Positions 17,504 through 26,683 are shown, counted from the first letter of the stretch. The stretch is DNA of 64,000 nucleotides from JAGVJT01 sp964471225 (GCA_964471225.1 CAYYEZ010000051.1:1-64000); one strand, 5' to 3'. Numbers and translations are program-made. The notes: generated by a model not told the origin, from the sequence alone.

Positions 17504-18472
17504 TTAATAATCATTTAAACTATCATGAAGGATATATGTTACTCGTTTATTTTGATGATTTCCACGTTTCAAAATGGCGTAATGTATGATTTCAAGTCCG
17601 TCTGCTTTAGCGTTTGCGACACATAAAAAATAATCACTTTCAAGCGTGATACGCTCTGTTGGAATTTTGTACTTCAAAAGAAAGTCGTTAACTTGTGTTA
17701 GATCGCGGAATCCTTGGGGGCCGCGATTGCTGATGAGTCGTGCCGCTTCATTTTTATCAATATCTGCAGCTAAGGTCATAATCACTGGTGCTGAGGCTGT
17801 ATTGAGATTGATTGGAGTAGGTGAGGGCAGTGCGCTGAGATAGGGTTGCATAATTTTATAGAGCTTGTCATCAACACCTCGTATTAGCCGAAATTCTGAG
17901 ATGCTTTTCATTGGTTGATGAGAAGCCGCATAAGGAGGCTTTTGTGCCTGATAGTAGCTTTGATATTGATCTGCGCTTTGATCATTTGCCTTTTCATTGA
18001 CCCAGTCCTTGGTGGCGGCAACGACAAGTCGATTTTGAGAGGCTTGCGATTCTGTTAAGACTGTATTCAAAAGCAAGTAAAATCCAGCTTGATTGATTTG
18101 ATTTTTTTCGTCTGATTCGACATTAATAAGCTCGTTAAGGTTAAAGCGTCCTTGCAAATCGATGAGTTCCCCTGACACCGTGATACCTGGATAGTTTTTT
18201 TGTTGTGTTTTTGGAAAAATATAAAAACGAGGATCTTTAGGCATCGGGTCCTTTGTTAAAGCTCCCATCCCCCAAAAAATGACTTGTTGTGAAGCAAGAT
18301 AAAGTTTATCAGTGGTGATGCTAAGCCGTACGTGCTGTATATCATGTTGTAATCGAAGCATCATTGCTGTGGTTGCAATAGAGACAAGTGTCATAATAAA
18401 AAGTGCTGAAATTAGAGCACTGCCTCGAATTTTTTTTCTTCTTTTGGCGCGGGAAGACAGTTTATTCTCCAT
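17504..18472 (-). CDS. gspK: Type II secretion minor pseudopilin GspK
   Basis: 322 residues. I start it at the ATG at 18472, which has AGAAGGA five bases upstream, rather than at the ATG at 18514, which has none. A long basic leader, RAKRRKKIRG, ends at the PilD site before SALISALFIMTLVS. GspK lacks Glu5, as seen here, and caps the pseudopilus tip together with GspI and GspJ. The large helical domain characteristic of GspK follows, with INLNTASAPVIMTLA as the SAM-like helix-hairpin region. Its start overlaps the end of gspJ by 11 bases. Confidence 0.93.
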   Translation of the reverse strand: MENKLSSRAKRRKKIRGSALISALFIMTLVSIATTAMMLRLQHDIQHVRLSITTDKLYLASQQVIFWGMGALTKDPMPKDPRFYIFPKTQQKNYPGITVSGELIDLQGRFNLNELINVESDEKNQINQAGFYLLLNTVLTESQASQNRLVVAATKDWVNEKANDQSADQYQSYYQAQKPPYAASHQPMKSISEFRLIRGVDDKLYKIMQPYLSALPSPTPINLNTASAPVIMTLAADIDKNEAARLISNRGPQGFRDLTQVNDFLLKYKIPTERITLESDYFLCVANAKADGLEIIHYAILKRGNHQNKRVTYILHDSLNDY

Positions 18473-19079
18473 AAAGTCCTTCTGGGATTGGAAAGAGTAA
18501 TGTTGCTGAGCCATAGTTTTTTATTGTGATGGAAAGTTCTATTGCTGTTGGAATAAAGGCATTTTTTTGATCTTGAGATATTGCATAAGGACGCCAAGAG
18601 GATAGATGTTCCTGACTTTGTGAAATGTATGCAAATGAGCAGTGTGTGAGATGCTCCAGGAGAACTTGATCATTCGTATCTCGTCTCGTAGGGCTATCAA
18701 CTGCAGCCCAACTTCTACGTGTTAGCTCTCCGTGTCCACATAAAAATGCGACACGTTTGAGCGTTGAGCTTTGTAATACAGTATTCGGATTAACAAATCC
18801 ACCTCGTGTAAACTCGGTATAGTTTGACTCCCCAATAAATGGAGGATAAAGACGCCCCTCGTTTCCTCGAATGCTTCGGTTTGTAATTTGTGCGATATCT
18901 CGTCTAATTAATGTCATGATCACATGAAGTTCGTTGAGCTGCTCTGTTTGTGCTGCCAGGCGTTTTTTAGTTTCAAAAGCTTGAAGCATGACGCTACCAG
19001 TCATGGTCGCCACAACAGCGAATACTGCAAGCGCGACAATGACCTCAATCAGTGTGTAGCCTTGTGTTCTATTGCGCAT
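18462..19079 (-). CDS. gspJ: Type II secretion minor pseudopilin GspJ
   Basis: About 205 residues starting MRNRTQG with the cleavage site before YTLIEVIVALAVFAVVA. The rest fits GspJ (EQLNELHVIMTLIRRDIAQI, then GRLYPPFIG and CSFAYIS-type beta strands). GspJ is part of the tip complex I-J-K that starts pseudopilus assembly in the inner membrane. I chose ATG 19079 over an upstream TTG because an AGGA lies nine bases before it and the leader is then a normal seven residues. It overlaps the end of gspI. Confidence 0.92.
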   Translation of the reverse strand: MRNRTQGYTLIEVIVALAVFAVVATMTGSVMLQAFETKKRLAAQTEQLNELHVIMTLIRRDIAQITNRSIRGNEGRLYPPFIGESNYTEFTRGGFVNPNTVLQSSTLKRVAFLCGHGELTRRSWAAVDSPTRRDTNDQVLLEHLTHCSFAYISQSQEHLSSWRPYAISQDQKNAFIPTAIELSITIKNYGSATLLFPIPEGLYGE

Positions 19080-19461
19080 CTTTATGTATCCTGTAGGCAA
19101 CGAAAGTATCTATGACAGGTCCTCCTGGTTTGGCATGCGTTTTGATTGTGATTTTTTCTACTTTTTCAAGCGGCGTGCGTCCTACTATCGCAGTCCAAGA
19201 CCAAGTTTGCTGAAAGAGTTCTTCTTGTTTGTCTATAGATTGACCTGTGTGCAGCTTAACTAGGTCAAGCTGTATCATTGAAATCGCTTGCATCGCGACA
19301 AGGTGCGAGAGTGTTTTTTCTTTGATTTTCTGGGTTCCAATCACGGTGCTTGAGGATGCTTTCAACATAGCGCTCAGTGCTATCGCGAGAATCGATAGCG
19401 CAAGTAATACTTCTATCAGCGTGAATCCTTGACGATACTTCATATTGGCTTCGTGTGTCAT
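19069..19461 (-). CDS. gspI: Type II secretion minor pseudopilin GspI
   Basis: 130 residues with the prepilin signal MKYRQG before FTLIEVLLALSILAIALSA. The ATG at 19461 overlaps the gspH stop (ATGA). An internal ATG at 19443 would give a shorter six-residue leader and is an alternative start. GspI bridges the pseudopilus tip to the rest of the fibre. The C-terminal half has W-W and IKTHAKPGGPVIDTFVAYRI, consistent with the small GspI beta domain. Confidence 0.92.
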   Translation of the reverse strand: MTHEANMKYRQGFTLIEVLLALSILAIALSAMLKASSSTVIGTQKIKEKTLSHLVAMQAISMIQLDLVKLHTGQSIDKQEELFQQTWSWTAIVGRTPLEKVEKITIKTHAKPGGPVIDTFVAYRIHKDAQ

Positions 19462-19940
19462 TGTGCAAGTTCACTTTTCAGTGTGAGATGGCCATTCGTT
19501 TCACCAATAATTTGGAAAAGATAAGGATTTTTTTTTGTGCCAAATGTGAGCCTGAAGGGAGTGATTTCTCCTGTCGAGAAAAAAATAACCTGAGGCCGCT
19601 GATTGTGTTGTGAGCTTTCAAATTGTACGACCGCTTGCTGAGGAAAAGGGCGAGGTTTGACTAAAAAAGGAGAGGTTGCTGACTGCCAGTTTTTTTGAGG
19701 TTGAAAACGCAAGATTTTATAACCTTGCGGCGTAACATTTAAGCCGTACGTTGCTGATTCTAACATGGCTTGTTGTCGAATGCTTTTGAATGCTGTGAGT
19801 GTTCCTTCTGCCGCCGTTAAAAGACGACGGCTTTGGCCAAAATCACCGAAAGACAGCATGGCAAATCCAATGGTAATCCCAATAATAACAACGACCACCA
19901 TAACTTCAATGAGTGTGAACCCTTTGTTGTTAACCGTCAT
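19458..19940 (-). CDS. gspH: Type II secretion minor pseudopilin GspH
   Basis: 160 residues from the ATG at 19940, directly overlapping the end of gspG and preceded by a GGA. Longer versions would put over 20 residues before the prepilin site, which is unusual. The leader MTVNNKG is followed by FTLIEVMVVVVIIGITIGFAML. The GspH-like body (LLTAAEGTLTAFKSIRQQAMLES) is a FimT/GspH domain. It is a minor pseudopilin linking the tip complex to the major GspG filament. Confidence 0.92.
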   Translation of the reverse strand: MTVNNKGFTLIEVMVVVVIIGITIGFAMLSFGDFGQSRRLLTAAEGTLTAFKSIRQQAMLESATYGLNVTPQGYKILRFQPQKNWQSATSPFLVKPRPFPQQAVVQFESSQHNQRPQVIFFSTGEITPFRLTFGTKKNPYLFQIIGETNGHLTLKSELAQ

Positions 19941-20352
19941 TCCAGTTTCCAATGACCGCGTTGACACCTGTTCCTCCAGGTTGACCATCCGCACCATTGG
20001 TGTAAACATCTATCTCGCCATGTTGACCTGGATTTAAATAGAGATAATCGCGACCCCAAGGATCTTTTGGTAGTGTTTTTAAGTAAGAGCGCCAATCTCT
20101 GGGCTCAGGACTGCTCCCTGGTTTAGAAACCAGTGCTTTGAGACCTTGATCAGTAGAGGGATAAAAACCATTATCTAAACGATACAAATCTAACGCATTT
20201 TGAATAGCAAGAACATCTTGTTTAGCTTTCACGATGCGAGCATCATCAGGTCGACTAATGATCTTTGGAACAACTAACGCAGCTAAAATTCCTAAGATGA
20301 CGACCACAACCATGATCTCAATCAGCGAAAACCCCGACTGCCGATAACGCAT
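19930..20352 (-). CDS. gspG: Type II secretion major pseudopilin GspG
   Basis: 140 residues from the ATG at 20352, chosen because GGAGAG lies five bases upstream; the ATG at 20364 overlaps that site. MRYRQSG is the leader and FSLIEIMVVVVILGILAALVVP the conserved helix. The mature part has the GspG hallmarks DNGFYPSTDQGLKALV, KDPWGRDYLY and a calcium-binding C-terminus (DVYTNGADGQPGG, then GNWN). It is the main subunit of the periplasmic piston that pushes folded exoproteins through the GspD secretin. Confidence 0.97.
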   Translation of the reverse strand: MRYRQSGFSLIEIMVVVVILGILAALVVPKIISRPDDARIVKAKQDVLAIQNALDLYRLDNGFYPSTDQGLKALVSKPGSSPEPRDWRSYLKTLPKDPWGRDYLYLNPGQHGEIDVYTNGADGQPGGTGVNAVIGNWNDG

Positions 20353-20456
20353 ACTTCTCTCCATTGTGATATGTAGGGTTTGTTGAATTCAAACGTCAAC
20401 AGACCTTAGTGTTAGGTAAAATGATGGGCCTGTCAACCGAATAACTCACGTCGATT

Positions 20457-21656
20457 TTATGTGACTAACTGCTCCATTGAGAAAATAGGCAATAATGTTG
20501 CGAGCACAATAAATAAGATGACTCCTCCCATAAAAATAATGATCATCGGTTCTAGCAAGGTCATCATCGTATCGATTAAACGTCTGACTTCGTTGTCTAA
20601 GTGTAGTGCGGTACGCTCCATCATGGGAGAGAGTTGACCGCTTTTTTCGCCGCTGGCGATGAGATGGATGGCCATGGGATTGAGAAAAGTCGTTTCGTGC
20701 AAAGCTTGGCTGATAGACATCCCTTCTTTGACTTGTATTGTGGCAAGGTCGAAACGTTCTCTGATAATCATATTGGTAATTAGAGAGCTTGAGACGCGCA
20801 TCGTTTCAAGCACGCTGACACCTGCAGCAAACAAGATAGAGAAAGTATGTGTATAGCGAGCAATATTCACGGTCGTGAGTAAAAATGAAAGTCCAGGAAT
20901 TTTAAGTAATGTTTGGTGCCATTTTCGACGAACATGTGGTTTAGTTAAGCTTCGTTTGAAGCCCCATAGACCAAATATGCTCAATAAAAAAAGCCATATT
21001 CCATCTTTTTGAATAAATGTACTGAGTGTAATCAGAATTTGCGTCATGGGCGGTAGAATTTGCCCGCTGCTGTTAAACACTTCGATAATTTTAGGCACGA
21101 CAAAAGCGAGTAAGAAGCTGATGATAGAAATAGAGACAACCACCATTACTAACGGATAAATCATTGCTTGCTGAATTTTTTGGCGAGTGTGTTGTTGATA
21201 TTCGGTGTAATCTGCTAGTCTTTCTAAGACCATATCCAGTTTTCCCGTCTGTTCTCCAGCGGCGATTGTTGCTCGATAGAGCTCCGGGAAAGCTTGTGGT
21301 TCTTCCTCCATGGCTTGTGCAAGTCCGTAACCCTCAAGTACTTTTGCACGCACACCAAAAACAAGCGCGCGAATCGACTCTTTCGTCGATTGCTCACCGA
21401 CACCACGGAGGGCCTCTTCAAGGGGAATCCCTGCGGCAAGCAATGTGGCTAATTGACGCGTCATTAAGCATAAATCTTGTGCAGGGAAGGCACGTATTCG
21501 CTTCTTTTTTTTTGTTTTTTTTAAGCCTGTAATTTGCGTTGGAATCAGGCCTTGCTCTCTCAAAAATTGTCGAGCCTGTCGCTCTGAATCCGCTTCAATA
21601 ATACCCTTGGTTGGGCGGCCATTTGCCTTTAATGCTAAGTATTGGTATGCACTCAT
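20457..21656 (-). CDS. gspF: Type II secretion inner-membrane platform protein GspF
   Basis: 399 residues with two GspF domains (DLCLMTRQLATLLAAGIPLEEAL, about 70-190, and NIARYTHTFSILFAAGVSVLETM, about 270-390) and three TM segments. It is the polytopic core of the assembly platform and couples to the GspE ATPase, which is not in the window. First gene of gspF-G-H-I-J-K, a run also seen in Legionella (lspFGHIJK), where C, D, E, L, M and O are scattered. The 104-bp gap to gspG may hold a second promoter that makes the abundant GspG separately. Confidence 0.95.
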   Translation of the reverse strand: MSAYQYLALKANGRPTKGIIEADSERQARQFLREQGLIPTQITGLKKTKKKKRIRAFPAQDLCLMTRQLATLLAAGIPLEEALRGVGEQSTKESIRALVFGVRAKVLEGYGLAQAMEEEPQAFPELYRATIAAGEQTGKLDMVLERLADYTEYQQHTRQKIQQAMIYPLVMVVVSISIISFLLAFVVPKIIEVFNSSGQILPPMTQILITLSTFIQKDGIWLFLLSIFGLWGFKRSLTKPHVRRKWHQTLLKIPGLSFLLTTVNIARYTHTFSILFAAGVSVLETMRVSSSLITNMIIRERFDLATIQVKEGMSISQALHETTFLNPMAIHLIASGEKSGQLSPMMERTALHLDNEVRRLIDTMMTLLEPMIIIFMGGVILFIVLATLLPIFSMEQLVT

Positions 21657-21696
21657 GAAGTTATCTAAAAATGAATATCTTTATGAGTCTAATCTA

Positions 21697-21725
21697 TTGG
21701 GTTTGGGAAGTCATTAGGTTACACT
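21697..21725 (+). promoter_or_regulatory. Candidate sigma-70 promoter for glnA
   Basis: TTGGGT at 21697, a 17-bp spacer and TACACT at 21720. Only moderate agreement with consensus, but correctly spaced and about 45 bases before the glnA Shine-Dalgarno. No sigma-54 GG-N10-GC element is seen. Confidence 0.35.
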
Positions 21726-21776
21726 AGGTTCGATTTGCTACAGCCTTGGTATTCGGGATAAAACATGGAGTGAAAG

Positions 21777-23186
21777 ATGAGCATGAATGAAGTTAAAGCC
21801 GCGATTGAAAAATATGCTGCCAAATTTGTAGATTTGCGATTCACAGATATCTTAGGTAAAGAACAACATATTACCGTTCCTGTTTCTGCTGTGAACGATG
21901 AGATGTTGGAAAGCGGTAAGATGATCGATGGCTCTTCATTTAAAGGTTGGCAGAAAATTCATCAATCTGATCTCGCTCTTATGCCAGAAGTAGATACCAT
22001 TAAACACGACCCTTTTTATCAAGAAAGCACTATTTTTATGCGCTGTAACATCGTTGATCCACAGAGTATGTTGGGATATGAGCGCGACCCACGCTCTCTT
22101 GCTCTGCGTGCAGAAGCATATCTTAAATCTACAGGCATTGCCGATGCAGCGCTTTTTGGACCTGAGCCTGAGTTTTTTATCTTCGATGACGTCCAATGGG
22201 AAAATAAAATGAGTGGCTCGTTTTATAAAATTGACTCTGAAGAAGCCCAGTGGAACTCCGGTAAAGCGCTTGAGGGTGGTAATACAGGTCATCGTCCAGG
22301 TATCAAGGGCGGATACTTCCCTGTACCACCTGTAGATTCTTCGCAAGATATTCGCTCAGATATTTGTTTGATTCTTGAGGCGTTAGGTATTGAAGTCGAG
22401 GCCCATCATCATGAAGTTGCAACAGCCAATCAATGTGAGGTTGCAACCCGATTTAACTCATTAACGAAAAAAGCTGATGAATTACAAATTTTGAAATATG
22501 TCGTACACAATGTTGCTCATGCACATGGCAAAACAGCGACATTTATGCCTAAACCTTTAGTTGGAGACAATGGCAGCGGTATGCATTGTCATCAATCATT
22601 AGTCAAAGATGGCGTCAATTTATTTTCAGGTGATCAATATGCAGGATTGTCTGAAACAGCTTTGTATTATATCGGCGGTATTATTAAGCATGCACGTGCT
22701 TTAAATGCAATCACGAACCCTTCAACAAATAGTTATAAGCGCTTGGTTCCTGGATTTGAAGCGCCCGTTCTTTTAGCTTATTCTGCGCGTAATCGCTCTG
22801 CGTCGATTCGCATTCCCCATGTGAGCCATCCTAAAGCGCGACGTATTGAAGTGCGTTTCCCTGATCCAATGGCGAATCCTTACCTTGCATTTACTGCAAT
22901 GATGATGGCTGGCCTTGATGGCATACAGAAAAAGATACATCCAGGAAATGCAATCGATAAAGACCTGTATGATTTACCTCCGGAAGAGCTGATTGATGTT
23001 CCGACAGTGGCTTCATCGCTTGAAGATGCTGTAGATCATTTACTGCGCGATCACGAGTTTTTGCTGCAAGGCGATGTATTTACCAAAGATTTTATTAAGA
23101 GTTATGTAGATCTACGTCAACGAGATATTAGCTATATACGCAGTTTAGTTCATCCTGCTGAGTTTGAACTTTACTATAGCCAGTGA
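21777..23186 (+). CDS. glnA: Glutamine synthetase, type I-beta
   Basis: 469 residues, the usual GSI length. It condenses ammonia and glutamate at the expense of ATP in a cytoplasmic dodecamer. Signature stretches are present: GPEPEFFIFDDVQW, VEAHHHEVA, the ATP-binding NGSGMHCHQSL, and NPSTNSYKRLVPGFEAPV. The adenylylation tyrosine is kept in DKDLYDLPPEEL, so activity is probably controlled by GlnE, with GlnD (encoded at 37.8-40.4 kb) acting upstream through PII. Start ATG with GGAG seven bases upstream. Confidence 0.98.
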   Translation: MSMNEVKAAIEKYAAKFVDLRFTDILGKEQHITVPVSAVNDEMLESGKMIDGSSFKGWQKIHQSDLALMPEVDTIKHDPFYQESTIFMRCNIVDPQSMLGYERDPRSLALRAEAYLKSTGIADAALFGPEPEFFIFDDVQWENKMSGSFYKIDSEEAQWNSGKALEGGNTGHRPGIKGGYFPVPPVDSSQDIRSDICLILEALGIEVEAHHHEVATANQCEVATRFNSLTKKADELQILKYVVHNVAHAHGKTATFMPKPLVGDNGSGMHCHQSLVKDGVNLFSGDQYAGLSETALYYIGGIIKHARALNAITNPSTNSYKRLVPGFEAPVLLAYSARNRSASIRIPHVSHPKARRIEVRFPDPMANPYLAFTAMMMAGLDGIQKKIHPGNAIDKDLYDLPPEELIDVPTVASSLEDAVDHLLRDHEFLLQGDVFTKDFIKSYVDLRQRDISYIRSLVHPAEFELYYSQ

Positions 23187-23301
23187 TAGAAATAAAATCT
23201 CTTTGATTAAAGATAATTCATTTTATGCCGTTAAGCAGGATATCATCGTCAATTTCTTATTGCGGAAATTGGCGATGCATAGACTTGAATTGGAGAGTAA
23301 G

Positions 23302-23577
23302 ATGGATATTATCTTTCAAGGTCGGCACTCTGAAAATGAAGCCTGTGAAAGCCTTTACAGTGTGCTTGAAATGCTTAAAAATCGCTATCGAATCACAGGA
23401 TTTCGAGAGATGCATCTGACGCTCACCTTAGTGAATGAGGTGGGAGATGATGTAGAGCTTGTGGATAGTGATACTGACCAACCTTATCGTGTGATAGAGG
23501 TGCGTCGTGATACATTAGACACTTCAAAACGTGTAGGACGACCTGCCTTGAGATTGGTTGTTGATAACACAAAATGA
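23302..23577 (+). CDS. Small hypothetical protein downstream of glnA
   Basis: 91 residues starting MDIIFQGRHSENEACESL, with a strong GGAGAG four bases before the ATG. The frame stays open upstream into the end of glnA but only through a TTG, so I prefer this start. An alpha/beta composition with a regular EMHLTLTLVNEVGDDVELVDSD strand pair and a basic end (SKRVGRPALRLVVD). I recognise no family. It lies between glnA and another hypothetical on the same strand, 115 bases after glnA. Confidence 0.65.
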   Translation: MDIIFQGRHSENEACESLYSVLEMLKNRYRITGFREMHLTLTLVNEVGDDVELVDSDTDQPYRVIEVRRDTLDTSKRVGRPALRLVVDNTK

Positions 23578-23619
23578 ATTTGCCATACTGTATTTTTACC
23601 CTAGTTGAGTTTAAGATTG

Positions 23620-24294
23620 ATGTCAACAGAGCGTACCGAACAGCATTTTGAGACTTGGTTTTCAACCTATGGGTTACTGACAGCAGAGCGTATCTTAGAG
23701 TACTTTGGGGTTAAGTTACCTCATCCCGAGGTTGTAAAACTGTTGAGTAATCCTGGGCATGTTCTTCATCGTGTGATTCATGTCCCTTTGCTAAATATTT
23801 TTAATGGTATTATTTTTCAGCAAGCTTACGATTATCAGGTGTACGCACAGAAATTGATGATTGATTATCGTTTATCTGCAGAATACGCAAAAGAACCTGA
23901 TGCTCCCGGTGCGAGCGTCCGAGAAGATTTAAACGAGCAGTATGAGCAGCTCCTTCGTATGGGCAAAGCCTTTACTGATCATCAATATCAGCATTATCAA
24001 ATTATCTCAGAAAGCCAAGAATACCTGATTGCGCGCATGGGAGAATTCGACGACCTAATTACTGAAATTGAGACGCTGAGGGATGATGATGACTTTAATA
24101 ATATTCTCAATGGGTATCGTGCACGCGCTGAAGAGATGACGATTACGTTTAGAAGCTATCGTCAGCAATTCTACGACATCATTTTGGCCATGTCAGAACG
24201 TTTAGCAAGTTTGTCAGACTATAAGTTTGATGTGGCTCAAGCAGAAAAAGAACGTGAATCTTTATTTTTTGATAGAGCAATAGGAGAGGAGTAG
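23620..24294 (+). CDS. Hypothetical mostly helical protein
   Basis: 224 residues from ATG 23620; a TTG at 23605 is possible but weaker. Predominantly helical, acidic and rich in Tyr, Gln and Glu, with no signal peptide and no TM. It has an Asp run in ETLRDDDDFNNIL and ends in a charged helix (FDVAQAEKERESLFF). No family recognised. It converges on the epimerase gene with one base between the stops; GAGGAGT (24286) and ACTCCTC (24310) form a weak inverted repeat there. Confidence 0.65.
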   Translation: MSTERTEQHFETWFSTYGLLTAERILEYFGVKLPHPEVVKLLSNPGHVLHRVIHVPLLNIFNGIIFQQAYDYQVYAQKLMIDYRLSAEYAKEPDAPGASVREDLNEQYEQLLRMGKAFTDHQYQHYQIISESQEYLIARMGEFDDLITEIETLRDDDDFNNILNGYRARAEEMTITFRSYRQQFYDIILAMSERLASLSDYKFDVAQAEKERESLFFDRAIGEE

Positions 24295-24295
24295 C

Positions 24296-25216
24296 CTATT
24301 TTTTGGGAAACTCCTCGTTTAATGCGGATTGAAGTGTTGGATAACTGAACTTAAATCCTAACTCAATTAGGCGTTTAGGGGTGACGTGTTGTCCTTTTAA
24401 TAACAAATACTCACCCATTTCTCCAAATAAAATCCTAATCAACAAAGCGGGTGTTTTAAACCAAATCTTTCTGTCGAGTACGTTTGCAAACTGCGCTGCA
24501 AACTCTTGCTGTGTTATAGGTGTTGGACTAGTGATGTTGATGGCACCGACGACATCAGGTCGTTCTATCAGAAAATCAATGGCTTGGATTAGATCTTGAT
24601 AATAAATCCATGATAATGTTTGCCGACCACTACCAATTATGCTGCCTAATCCTAAGCGAAAAGGCCATTCCAATTTTTTGAGCATGCCACCACCTTGCTT
24701 TAAAACGACACCAAATCGCAAGATAGTGACTGGAATACCTGCATTGATTGCTGTTTGCAAGGATTGCTCCCAAACTAGCCCAATGTGTTGCAAAAAATCA
24801 TGAGACGACTTCGGTAGTGCTGTATCCTCATTGACAGCGTTGGTGCTTAATTCTTCTGCACCGTAAATACCTATTGCGTTTGCACAAAAAAATCGAGGCG
24901 TAGCATGTTGATGTATCAACCATTCTGTGAGTTTTTTATTTGTTATTGTGCGAGACTCAATGAGCTCTTTTTTAACATTGGCGTTCCATCGTCTGTCGCC
25001 GATACTTGCACCGGATAAGTTGATGACGAGATCGTATGTGGTGGCGTTGTGAGATTCTAAGTCATCCCACGTGAGCGTATTAAACTTATCGCTAAACATA
25101 CGTTTGAGTTTCTCTAATGTACGACCAAGGACTGTAATATTGTGATGGTGTGAGAGGTGATGAGCAAGTACTGTGCCAATCAATCCAGATGCGCCTGCAA
25201 TTAAAATATTCATCAT
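24296..25216 (-). CDS. TIGR01777-type NAD-dependent epimerase (YfcH-like)
   Basis: 306 residues. The Rossmann start is ILIAGASGLIGTVLAHHL, with VINLSGASIGDRRW and FFCANAIGIYGAE (a variant of the SDR YxxxK site), and a C-terminal DUF1731 domain (GEYLLLKGQHVTPKRLIELGFKFSYP). This is the atypical extended-SDR family YfcH/SulA-like, of unknown substrate. It is last in a three-gene minus-strand run with TspO and a second epimerase. Confidence 0.88.
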   Translation of the reverse strand: MMNILIAGASGLIGTVLAHHLSHHHNITVLGRTLEKLKRMFSDKFNTLTWDDLESHNATTYDLVINLSGASIGDRRWNANVKKELIESRTITNKKLTEWLIHQHATPRFFCANAIGIYGAEELSTNAVNEDTALPKSSHDFLQHIGLVWEQSLQTAINAGIPVTILRFGVVLKQGGGMLKKLEWPFRLGLGSIIGSGRQTLSWIYYQDLIQAIDFLIERPDVVGAINITSPTPITQQEFAAQFANVLDRKIWFKTPALLIRILFGEMGEYLLLKGQHVTPKRLIELGFKFSYPTLQSALNEEFPKK

Positions 25217-25225
25217 TCAGTTCCC

Positions 25226-25702
25226 TTAGTTCATGATAGCAATGATAACGTTAAGATACGTGGCGAAGATTAGCCAAATCAGGTAAGGGCTTAACAACCA
25301 AGCTACGATTCGGTCTGTTTTTTTTGCTTCTATGATCAAAAACACATTCAAACTGCTTAATCCTATTAACCAAAGCGCACTGGGTATCAGCCAGTGGAGT
25401 CCGAAAAATAGCGGTGTCCAAACCCAATTCATAATCATCTGTAACATAAAAACAAAAGTGATTTTTTTAGATACGAGAGAATAATGTGTTGATAATATCC
25501 AAGCAATTACGGCAAGCAAGGCGTACAATAGACCCCACACAATTGAAAAAACAAACCCTGGAGGCGTTAAAAGTGACTTATCAAGATGGGCATACCATGG
25601 CGCAATGTTTGCTTGTGTCAGTAAGCCTAAAAAAAATCCAATGCTTTCGAAAAGCATAATCCAAAGCACCAGTTTCAATCGCTTATCGATGTTCAAAGTC
25701 AT
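25226..25702 (-). CDS. TspO/MBR family membrane protein
   Basis: 158 residues, five TM helices. The typical Trp- and Pro-rich pattern is visible: APWYAHLDKSLLTPPGFVFSIVWGLLYALLAVIAW, NWVWTPLFFGLHW and LSPYLIWLIFATYLN. The family binds tetrapyrroles and related ligands in bacterial and mitochondrial membranes and affects porphyrin-linked stress responses. GGAGAA directly precedes the ATG, which overlaps the end of the upstream epimerase by 20 bases, so the genes are co-transcribed. Confidence 0.92.
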   Translation of the reverse strand: MTLNIDKRLKLVLWIMLFESIGFFLGLLTQANIAPWYAHLDKSLLTPPGFVFSIVWGLLYALLAVIAWILSTHYSLVSKKITFVFMLQMIMNWVWTPLFFGLHWLIPSALWLIGLSSLNVFLIIEAKKTDRIVAWLLSPYLIWLIFATYLNVIIAIMN

Positions 25703-26555
25703 TTCTCCAAATTTGATTGAGTCCTTCTTTATAAGAAGGATATTTCAAATGTACGTTTAATTCTTTCTTAATCTTTAAGTTAGATACACGTCTATTGTTA
25801 GCGTAAAACTCCTGTTCCATTCGGGATAAATCGGCCTTTGAAAAAGGAATGAGGCTTGGGGGCGACTGATGAAGGAGTGCGGCGGCATACTCATCAACTA
25901 GATGCGAGGCAGCGGGTTCGTCATCAGAAACATTATAAATTGACAGTGGGTGAGGTGATTGTATTGAGGCAAGTAAAACAGATACGATGTCTTCTACATG
26001 AATACGACAAAACACCTGATTCTCTTTAAAGATACTCTGTTTTTTGCCTTGAGCGAGTCGCAAAAGTACGTTTCTTCCTGGACCATAAATTCCTGATAAT
26101 CTAAAAATATGCAGAGGTAACTGGTTTTCTTCAGCAAAGACAAACCAAGCTTGCTCCGCTTTTAGTCGAGCAATGCCTGTAGAGGTATGCGGGAGGCATG
26201 GACTTTCTTCATCGACCCAATTTCCTTGGTGATCGCCGTAAACTCCGGTCGATGAAAGATAACCACTCCATTGGAGTGACGGTGCTTGTTTTTTAATTAA
26301 GTCCCCATATTGTGTCAAGACTAAATCGGTTACTGGGTCTGTTGGGGGAATACAAACTAAAAGGTGTGTTGCTAAACGAATGTAATTAGCGACGTCAGGA
26401 CTATTAAAATCAATTAATTTAAGTGTCTGATTAGGTTGCTCTTGTGTCTCATGAGCGCTTGATGTCCCAACTACGCTAAAGCCTTGTGAAATTAAGTGAT
26501 GCGAGAGCGCTCGAGCTGTATAACCAAAGCCAAAGATAAAAAAGCAAGGAGTCAT
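25683..26555 (-). CDS. NAD(P)-binding epimerase/dehydratase (YeeZ-like)
   Basis: 290 residues. The Rossmann glycine motif FIFGFGYTARALSHHL is at the N-terminus, followed by LVCIPP, the SDR-like SSTGVYGDHQGNWVDE (YGDHQG carries the YeeZ/YbjS signature), FRLSGIYGPGRN and NVSDDEPA. YeeZ-like extended SDRs have no settled reaction. First gene of the run with tspO and the second epimerase; together they might modify a sugar or lipid substrate, but that is inference. Confidence 0.85.
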   Translation of the reverse strand: MTPCFFIFGFGYTARALSHHLISQGFSVVGTSSAHETQEQPNQTLKLIDFNSPDVANYIRLATHLLVCIPPTDPVTDLVLTQYGDLIKKQAPSLQWSGYLSSTGVYGDHQGNWVDEESPCLPHTSTGIARLKAEQAWFVFAEENQLPLHIFRLSGIYGPGRNVLLRLAQGKKQSIFKENQVFCRIHVEDIVSVLLASIQSPHPLSIYNVSDDEPAASHLVDEYAAALLHQSPPSLIPFSKADLSRMEQEFYANNRRVSNLKIKKELNVHLKYPSYKEGLNQIWRNDFEHR

Positions 26556-26677
26556 TTTTAACGGTTTTCCTGAGTATCGATCACTCTCTATAAGTTAAAG
26601 CACTGCTTGATATAAATCAATCATGGACAATTCAAGGGTTTTTTCTCAAATGACAAACTTATCAGTTCAATGTGAGC

Positions 26678-26683
26678 TATAAT
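26678..26683 (+). promoter_or_regulatory. Consensus -10 (TATAAT) before the polyproline protein
   Basis: A perfect TATAAT about 45 bases before the ATG at 26728. The best -35 (ATGACA at 26650) is 22 bp away, which is too far, so this rests on the -10 alone. Confidence 0.35.

Noticed and set aside
21661..21776. Sigma-54 promoter for glnA
   Set aside because: AGGTTCGATTTGC looks suggestive but has only 8 bases between GG and GC instead of 10.
23164..23301. Longer start (TTG) of the small gene after glnA
   Set aside because: It would overlap the glnA end without a ribosome-binding site, while ATG 23302 has GGAGAG at good distance.
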